From assembly GCA_945861895.1 (NCBI GenBank), contig CAMAWF010000011.1, forward strand, positions 1 through 62,848: DNA of 62,848 nt, in the 5' to 3' direction. Numbering within the stretch: the stretch's first letter is position 1; each line of letters begins with the position of its first letter. This stretch comes from Rhizobium sp. Q54 (GTDB lineage: Bacteria; Pseudomonadota; Alphaproteobacteria; Rhizobiales; Xanthobacteraceae). Positions 57,086 to 62,848 of the stretch are shown in pieces. The notes below the pieces were generated by a model. That model was not told where the DNA came from. It was given only the letters and a program-made list of their open reading frames with translations, and made no database searches. The position numbers were made by a program, and so were the translations under genes.

Positions 57086-58092
57086 GCGCGCGCTTCGTCG
57101 AGGAACGCCTGCACGACTTCAAACAGTTTGAGCCGGGTGTTTTCCATCATCATGTGGTGCGTGCCTTCGGCGAGCTGCACGTAGCGTTTTTCCGGCGAAT
57201 TCACCAGCAGCGGGAACAGCGTCTGCGCCATATAGGCCGGCGTGTCGTGGTCCCATTCGCCGTGCACCAGCAGCGTCGGTACGGCGATTTTCGACGGATC
57301 GTAATACGGCTTGCCGGACAACCAATAGTCCGCCGTGTCGGCGAGCGTGCCGTTGGGCGCGCGCAGCGCGGGCGGGGTAAGCTTGCCGCCTGGTGGATCG
57401 GTGGCCCCGGTGGCGTCGGCCCATTGCTCAAACCAGCCGGCGGGGATCAGCGCCGCCTGCTTCGACTCGGGGACGCCGGTATACCAGCGCTCGCGCGCCT
57501 TATCCCGGAACACCAGGCGATAAGCCGCCAGCGGTCCGGGCCCGGCCTGGATCGGCGACGGCGTGGTGCGGATCCATTGCGGGGCGTAGAGCACAAGCCG
57601 CGCGACCTTGTCCGGATTTTGCGCCGTGTAGGCCGCCATCTGCGTGGTGCCCCACGACCAGCCGATGAGATTAAGCTTGGCGATATTGCGCCGCTTGCGG
57701 ATAAAGTCGGCGACGGCGGCGACATCCTTCACCGCGGTGTCGGTGCGCACGATCGGCGCGTTCGCCTCCGGCTTCTCGTCCATCTCGCGCGGGCGCGTGG
57801 ATTTGCCGTAGCCGCGCAGGTCGAGCAGATAGACGTCGTAGCCGCGCGCGGCGATGAAATCCATCCACGACATGCCGCCGAGCGGCAGATCGAACGACGT
57901 GTGGGCGGGATAGCTGGAGCCATGTACGAACAGCACCGTGCGCTCGGGCCGGAATTCGGTCATCTCCGCCGGGCGCTTGTTGCGCACGTAGATCGAAATG
58001 CCGGCATCGGCCGCCGGCACCATCGTCTCTTCCATGACGATATTGAGCGCCTTTGCGCCGTCGTCTATTGCGGCCATCGATGGGCGGCTCAC
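57082..58092 (-). CDS. Alpha/beta hydrolase
   Basis: 336 aa from the GTG at 58092, with GGAG 11 nt upstream; an ATG at 58077 is the alternative. The oxyanion region is TVLFVHGSSYPAH, the nucleophile elbow is LIGWSWGTTQ, the acid is in VHGEWDHDTPAYM, and the His is in EGTHHMMMEN. It resembles epoxide-hydrolase or haloalkane-type enzymes; the substrate is unknown. It overlaps the end of the TPM remnant by 4 bp. Confidence 0.88.
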   Translation of the reverse strand: MSRPSMAAIDDGAKALNIVMEETMVPAADAGISIYVRNKRPAEMTEFRPERTVLFVHGSSYPAHTSFDLPLGGMSWMDFIAARGYDVYLLDLRGYGKSTRPREMDEKPEANAPIVRTDTAVKDVAAVADFIRKRRNIAKLNLIGWSWGTTQMAAYTAQNPDKVARLVLYAPQWIRTTPSPIQAGPGPLAAYRLVFRDKARERWYTGVPESKQAALIPAGWFEQWADATGATDPPGGKLTPPALRAPNGTLADTADYWLSGKPYYDPSKIAVPTLLVHGEWDHDTPAYMAQTLFPLLVNSPEKRYVQLAEGTHHMMMENTRLKLFEVVQAFLDEARA

Positions 58093-58108
58093 CGGTTCGC
58101 TCCGCAGA

Positions 58109-58849
58109 TCACCGCGCGATCGCGTGGTATTTTGAATTCGGGCGCATGTCGCTGGCGAAAGCCACGCGGTTCGACATGTTGAAGAACGCCGTCACCGCGG
58201 CGATGTCCCAGATGTCACGGTCGGAAAATCCGGCGCGCCGCAACCGTTCGCGGTCGCCTTCCTCCACGCCCCACGGCTGCGTCGTCAGCTTGACGGTAAA
58301 ATCGAGCATAGCGCGCTGGCGCTTGCTCAGCCGTGCCGCGCGGTAATTCATCACCATCAGTTCACCGAGGATCGGATCGTCGGAAAGCTCGCGTACGTCG
58401 GCGCCGTGCGCGACCAGGCAGTAGTAGCAGCGGTTCTGCGACGACACCGCAACCGCGATCATCTGCCGTTCGAGTTTGGAGAGACCGGACTCGCCCAGCA
58501 TCAGGTCGTTGTACATGGCGACGAATGCTTCCAGCTTCGCCGTGTCGAAGGCATAGGCTTTCAGCACGTTCGGCACGAAGCCGAGCTTCTCCTGGCATTT
58601 CTTGAAATAGGCGGCCATCGCGGGAGAGAGTTTTTCCGGCGCCAGTGCCAGCGCGATGACCGGGCTATCGTCCGCCGCAACCACCGATACAGCGGCTGCA
58701 CGAGCGGTGGGTTTTGCCGGCGTGGACTTGGCGGGCGCAAGCTTTTTCGGCGCAAGTTTGCCGCCCCTGATCGCGCGCAAAGCCGCTGTCGCAGCGACCG
58801 CTTTTGCCGACGGACGGCTGCTTTTGCTTTTTTTGCTGCTTTTGTTCAT
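58109..58849 (-). CDS. AhpD-like / carboxymuconolactone decarboxylase family protein with basic N-terminal tail
   Basis: 246 aa from the ATG at 58849, with AGGGAC upstream. The C-terminal domain is a peroxidase-related CMD/AhpD fold with SSQNRCYYCLVAHGADVREL (CxxC plus His, as in AhpD). The first 60 residues are unusual: rich in Lys, Ala and Pro (KKSKSSRPSAKAVAAT, KLAPKKLAPAKSTPAKP), similar to histone H1-like tails. The fused tail may bind DNA or anionic polymers; this is inference. Its stop is 16 bp upstream of the hydrolase start. Confidence 0.88.
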   Translation of the reverse strand: MNKSSKKSKSSRPSAKAVAATAALRAIRGGKLAPKKLAPAKSTPAKPTARAAAVSVVAADDSPVIALALAPEKLSPAMAAYFKKCQEKLGFVPNVLKAYAFDTAKLEAFVAMYNDLMLGESGLSKLERQMIAVAVSSQNRCYYCLVAHGADVRELSDDPILGELMVMNYRAARLSKRQRAMLDFTVKLTTQPWGVEEGDRERLRRAGFSDRDIWDIAAVTAFFNMSNRVAFASDMRPNSKYHAIAR

Positions 58850-59092
58850 GCGCGTCCCTTTATCCCTTCCCGGTCCGGCCTTCAGCGTACAACTTTCCCA
58901 CGCCTCGCGATACGACCGCGAGGCGCGCATAAATCTTTGATATCAGGGGGTTAGAGCGAACATGCGGCCGCTGTCATGGACCCATGTAATCAGGGTGTGA
59001 TTGAAAGCCCGCTTGCTCTCGACGGCTTGGCGCGGATCGGGAAAACTCCCCCGCCGGCGCGGGCTGATTCTGCCGGGGGCGGGAGAAACAAG

Positions 59093-62000
59093 ATGACCGC
59101 CGAACACCGTCCCGGCAGCGAGGCGGAACGCACCGCGCGCGCGCGCATCGCCGAGGCGGCCGCGACGCTCGGCCGGACAAGCCGCGACATTCCCGAAGAC
59201 TTCACCGCACAGCTGTTTGCAGCCGCCTCGGCCGAAGACCTGCTGGACTATGCGCCGGACGATATCGCGCGGCTGGCGAAGAATGCCTGGGACTTTCTTG
59301 CCATGCGCCCGCCGGGCGCGCCGAAGATCCGCTGCGAGCCGTTCCGGCGGCAGCCCGGGCAAGCGCGCGACGAAATGATCGCGGTGATCGAAATCGTCAA
59401 CGACGACATGCCGTTTCTGGTCGACTCGGTGATGGCCGAGCTGACCGAACAGGGCGCCGGCCTGCGGCTGGTCGTGCATCCGGTGTTCAGCATCGCGCGC
59501 GACAATGACGGCAAGCGCACGGCGTTTCACGGCGCGGCGGCGGCCGGAAAAGCCGTGCGCGAAAGTCTCATTCATATTCATGTCGAGCAGGTGGCGGACG
59601 AGACGCGCCGCGCGCAAATCGTCAAGGCGCTCGCGGAGGTGCTTGCCGAGGTGCGTGTCGCCGTTTTGGACTGGCGCGCCATGCTGACCCGCGTCGGCGA
59701 AGTTCTCGTCGAGCTGAAGACCAAGCCGCCGCCGCTTCCGGTGCCTGAGATCGCGGAAGCGATCCAGTTTCTGGAATGGCTGGTCGCCGATAATTTCACA
59801 TTCCTCGGCCTGCGCGACTATGTGCTCACCGACAAGCAGCACGCGCTCGACCCGCAATTCGAACACGGGCTCGGCGTACTGCGCTCGCGCGATATGCGGG
59901 TGCTCAAGCGCGGCAACGATCTGCTTGAGATCACGCCGGAGATCATGGCGTTCCTCAAGGAGCCGAAGCTGCTCATTGTCGCCAAGGCCAATGTGCGCTC
60001 GTTGGTGCATCGCCGCGTCTATCTCGACTATGTCGGGGTCAAGCGCTTCGACGCCAAAGGAAATCTGACCGGCGAATTTCGTATCGTCGGTCTGTTCACC
60101 TCCACGGCCTATACGCGTTCGACGCGGAGCATTCCGTATCTGCGCCGCAAACTGGCCGCGGTCGAGACGCAGGCGGGCTTCGATCCGCAAAGTCATTCCG
60201 GCAAGGCGCTGGCCAACGTGCTGGACAGCTATCCGCGCGACGAACTGTTTCAGATCGACGAAGACACGCTGTTCCAGTTTGCCTCCGCGATCATGCAGCT
60301 CGACGAGCGGCCGCGCGTGCGCGTGCTGGCGCGGCGCGATCGCTTCGATCGCTTCGTCTCGGCGCTCGTCTATGTTCCGCGCGAGCGCTACGACAGCCAC
60401 ATCCGCGCGGCCATCGGCGACTATCTCGCCAAGGCCTATCAGGGTCGCGTCTCGGCTTTCTATCCGTTTTTTCCGGAAGGCCGGCTGGTGCGCGTGCATT
60501 TCATCATCGGCCGTTCGGGCGGCGTCACCCCCGAGATCGGCCGCGCCGAACTGGAAAAAGCCGTCGGCGCCATCGTGCGCAGCTGGAACGACTCGCTCGC
60601 CGAAGCGCTGGTTGCCGCGCACGCGCCGGAGAAGGCGCGCGGCCTGTTCGAGCGTTACCGCGATGCGTTCTCGGCCGGCTATCACGAGAGCTATTCGCCG
60701 GAGATTGCCGTCGGCGATATCCGGCAGATCGAAAGTCTATCCGAACGGCGTCCGCTCGGCGTCGATTTTCACCGTCGCGTCGAGGCCGACAGCATGGCCG
60801 TCGGCCTCAAAGTGTGGAACCTCGAGCGGCCGCTGCCGCTCTCGGAGCGCGTGCCGGTGCTGGAGAACATGGGCTTTCGCGTGGTCGACGAGCGCACCTA
60901 CCACATCGCGCCGGGCGGCGGGGCCAACACCGGCGTCTGGTTCCACGACATGTTGCTGGCCACCGACGGCGGCGCGATCGAACTCGACGCCGCCAAGGCG
61001 CGGCTGGAGGCCGCCTTCCTGATGGTGGTGCGCGGCGCGGCCGAGAATGACGGCTACAACGCGCTTGTGCTCTCCGCCGGCCTGATGTGGCGCGACGTTG
61101 CGCTCATCCGTGCGATTTCGCGCTTCCTGCGGCAGATCCGCGTGCCCTATTCGCAGGATTATATGTGGGCGACGCTGCGCAAGCACGCCGCGATTGCCGT
61201 CGAGATCGTGCGGCTGTTCCATGCGCGCTTCGATCCGCGCGCGGACACCGCGCCGAAACAGCGCGCCGCGCAGGAAAAGGAAATCGTCGTGGCAATAGAG
61301 GCGGCGCTGCAAAGCGTCGCGAGCCTGGACGAGGACCGCATCTTGCGGCATTTCGTCAATGCCGTGACCTCGGCGTTGCGCACAAATTTCTATCAAACCG
61401 ACGCGGATGGCGGACCGAAGCCGCTCATCGCCATCAAGTTCGACAGCCGCAAGCTCGACCATCTGCCGCTGCCACGCCCGCTCTACGAAATCTTCGTTTA
61501 TTCGCCGCGTGTCGAGGGCGTGCACCTGCGCTTCGGCAAGGTGGCGCGCGGCGGCATCCGCTGGTCCGACCGGCCGCAGGATTTCCGCACGGAAGTTCTC
61601 AGCCTGGTGAAAGCGCAGCAGGTGAAGAACGCGGTGATCGTGCCGGTCGGCGCCAAAGGCGGCTTTGTGCCGAAGCATTTGCCGGCGGGCGGTCCGCGCG
61701 AGGCGATCCAGGCGGAAGGCATCGCCGCCTACAAGCTCTTCATCTCCACGCTGCTTGACATCACCGACAATATCGGCGCCGACAATGAAATTATTCCGCC
61801 GCCCAATGTCGTGCGCCACGAAGGCGACGATCCCTATCTCGTTGTCGCCGCCGACAAAGGCACCGCCACTTTCTCCGATACCGCCAATGCGCTTTCAACC
61901 GCGCATAATTACTGGCTCGGCGATGCTTTCGCCTCCGGCGGTTCCGCCGGCTACGACCACAAGGCGATGGGGATCACCGCGCGCGGCGCCTGGGAGGCGG

Positions 62001-62848
62001 TCAAGCGTCACTTCCGCGAGATGGATGTCGATATCGGCAAGACGCCGTTCACCGTCGTGGGCGTCGGCGACATGTCGGGCGACGTGTTCGGCAACGGCAT
62101 GTTGCGCGAAAAAACCACCAGGCTGGTCGCCGCCTTCGATCACCGCGACATCTTCATCGACCCCGATCCCGATCCGGAAAAAAGCTTCAAGGAACGCGCG
62201 CGGCTGTTCGCGCTGCCGCGTTCGAGCTGGCAGGATTACGACAAGGCGCTGGTCTCTGCGGGCGGCGGGATTTTTCCGCGCGCGGCGAAGGAAATCCGGC
62301 TGAGCGCGCAAGCGCAGAAGCTGCTCGGACTTTCAGAAAAAGTGACGCCGCAGGACGTGATGCGCGCGATCCTCAAGGCGCCGGTCGACCTGTTGTTTTT
62401 CGGCGGCATCGGCACTTATGTGCGGGCCTCCGGCGAGGGCGAGGAAGCCGCCGGCGACCGCGCCAACGACGCCATCCGCATCGGCGCTATGGATCTGGCC
62501 TGCAAAGCGATCGGCGAGGGCGCCAATCTCGGCATGACCCAGCGCGGACGCGTCGAAGCGGCGATGCGCGGCGTGCGGCTCAACACCGACGCCATCGACA
62601 ATTCCGCCGGCGTCAACACCTCCGACCTCGAGGTCAATCTCACGATCGCGCTCGCTTTGCCGCTGCGCGACAAGCGGCTCGACATGCCGGCGCGCAACAA
62701 GCTGCTGGTCGATATGACCGGCGACGTTGCCCGCCTGGTGTTGCGCAATAATTATCTGCAAACGCTCGCGCTCTCGCTGGCCGAGCGGCGCGGGCTCGAA
62801 GATGTCGGCTTCCTGCAACGCTTGATGCAGACACTGGAAGCCGGCGGC
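59093..62848 (+). CDS. gdh2: NAD-specific glutamate dehydrogenase, large type (partial)
   Basis: 1252 codons are present and the frame runs off the right edge; members of this class are about 1600 residues. The ATG at 59093 has GGGAG 12 nt upstream. The N-terminal half contains ACT-like regulatory segments (for example VNDDMPFLVDSVMAEL). The catalytic part has KVARGGIRWSDRPQDFRTEV, the substrate-binding VPVGAKGGFVPK and the NAD-binding VVGVGDMSGDVFGNGML. It deaminates glutamate to 2-oxoglutarate for catabolism. Confidence 0.97.
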   Translation, partial: MTAEHRPGSEAERTARARIAEAAATLGRTSRDIPEDFTAQLFAAASAEDLLDYAPDDIARLAKNAWDFLAMRPPGAPKIRCEPFRRQPGQARDEMIAVIEIVNDDMPFLVDSVMAELTEQGAGLRLVVHPVFSIARDNDGKRTAFHGAAAAGKAVRESLIHIHVEQVADETRRAQIVKALAEVLAEVRVAVLDWRAMLTRVGEVLVELKTKPPPLPVPEIAEAIQFLEWLVADNFTFLGLRDYVLTDKQHALDPQFEHGLGVLRSRDMRVLKRGNDLLEITPEIMAFLKEPKLLIVAKANVRSLVHRRVYLDYVGVKRFDAKGNLTGEFRIVGLFTSTAYTRSTRSIPYLRRKLAAVETQAGFDPQSHSGKALANVLDSYPRDELFQIDEDTLFQFASAIMQLDERPRVRVLARRDRFDRFVSALVYVPRERYDSHIRAAIGDYLAKAYQGRVSAFYPFFPEGRLVRVHFIIGRSGGVTPEIGRAELEKAVGAIVRSWNDSLAEALVAAHAPEKARGLFERYRDAFSAGYHESYSPEIAVGDIRQIESLSERRPLGVDFHRRVEADSMAVGLKVWNLERPLPLSERVPVLENMGFRVVDERTYHIAPGGGANTGVWFHDMLLATDGGAIELDAAKARLEAAFLMVVRGAAENDGYNALVLSAGLMWRDVALIRAISRFLRQIRVPYSQDYMWATLRKHAAIAVEIVRLFHARFDPRADTAPKQRAAQEKEIVVAIEAALQSVASLDEDRILRHFVNAVTSALRTNFYQTDADGGPKPLIAIKFDSRKLDHLPLPRPLYEIFVYSPRVEGVHLRFGKVARGGIRWSDRPQDFRTEVLSLVKAQQVKNAVIVPVGAKGGFVPKHLPAGGPREAIQAEGIAAYKLFISTLLDITDNIGADNEIIPPPNVVRHEGDDPYLVVAADKGTATFSDTANALSTAHNYWLGDAFASGGSAGYDHKAMGITARGAWEAVKRHFREMDVDIGKTPFTVVGVGDMSGDVFGNGMLREKTTRLVAAFDHRDIFIDPDPDPEKSFKERARLFALPRSSWQDYDKALVSAGGGIFPRAAKEIRLSAQAQKLLGLSEKVTPQDVMRAILKAPVDLLFFGGIGTYVRASGEGEEAAGDRANDAIRIGAMDLACKAIGEGANLGMTQRGRVEAAMRGVRLNTDAIDNSAGVNTSDLEVNLTIALALPLRDKRLDMPARNKLLVDMTGDVARLVLRNNYLQTLALSLAERRGLEDVGFLQRLMQTLEAGG

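Noticed and set aside
58943-60685. Long minus-strand open frame opposite the glutamate dehydrogenase (580 codons)
   Set aside because: Antisense shadow of the catalytic gene; no motifs.

Overview
The window reads as a stretch of an alphaproteobacterial chromosome, most likely Hyphomicrobiales (Bradyrhizobiaceae/Xanthobacteraceae type). The evidence is the high GC content, several GTG/TTG starts, a CenR-type regulator, Tim44/TimA, the very long NAD-glutamate dehydrogenase, and many short palindromic intergenic repeats of kinds common in that group. Above all, the gene order is the one that surrounds the chromosomal origin in alphaproteobacteria. No phage, transposase, rRNA or CRISPR array was seen. 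The genus cannot be fixed from this sequence alone.

Layout. (1) 1-9.6 kb: a leftward his cluster (hisB, DUF2628, hisH, hisA), divergent hslV-hslU, a membrane protein of unknown function, the leftward TimA-MltA-Smr operon, then fxsA and secB. (2) 9.6-15.7 kb: the origin neighbourhood. dnaQ, coaE, maf and the DUF299 regulator run leftward; hemE, hemJ and rho run rightward. The 379-bp gap between them holds DnaA-box-like motifs, GANTC sites and an AT-rich tract, and is the best oriC candidate. (3) 15.7-20.8 kb: an accessory stretch between rho and mnmE with a YyaL-like protein, a DsrE protein, a TPR protein with near-identical repeats, a MazEF-type toxin-antitoxin pair, several palindromic repeats and two decayed fragments of the 5' end of mnmE. 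(4) 20.8-26.8 kb: mnmE-mnmG-rsmG-parA-parB with two parS sites. MnmE carries an AT-rich insert with a perfect DnaA box and three GANTC sites, and the ParA P-loop has Cys in place of an invariant Gly.

(5) 26.9-31.3 kb: leuS-lptE-holA, with a palindromic repeat inserted in frame inside leuS. (6) 31.4-44.1 kb: a diguanylate cyclase, yggS, a methyltransferase, a HerA-like ATPase, an L,D-transpeptidase, cenR with a cNMP-binding protein, xthA, lolA, ftsK and an aminotransferase. (7) 44.4-48.3 kb: two consecutive glnK-amtB operons for ammonium sensing and uptake. (8) 48.4-58.9 kb: a secreted zincin-like DUF2927 protein, tesB, a ubiquinone-type hydroxylase, a GST, Trm112, a LON-domain protein, CnoX, ProXp-ala, tRNA-Gly, gamma-glutamyltransferase, a remnant of a TPM-domain gene, a hydrolase and an AhpD-like protein with a basic tail. 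(9) 59.1 kb to the end: the 5' part of the NAD-glutamate dehydrogenase gene.

How it fits together. Replication (oriC, dnaQ, holA), segregation (parABS, ftsK) and cell-cycle or envelope control (cenR, lolA, lptE, mltA) cluster around the origin, and genes next to the putative oriC point away from it. The notable parts are the origin-like AT-rich island inside mnmE, the repeated mnmE 5' fragments marking an insertion hotspot, the palindromic element translated inside LeuRS, and the altered ParA P-loop.
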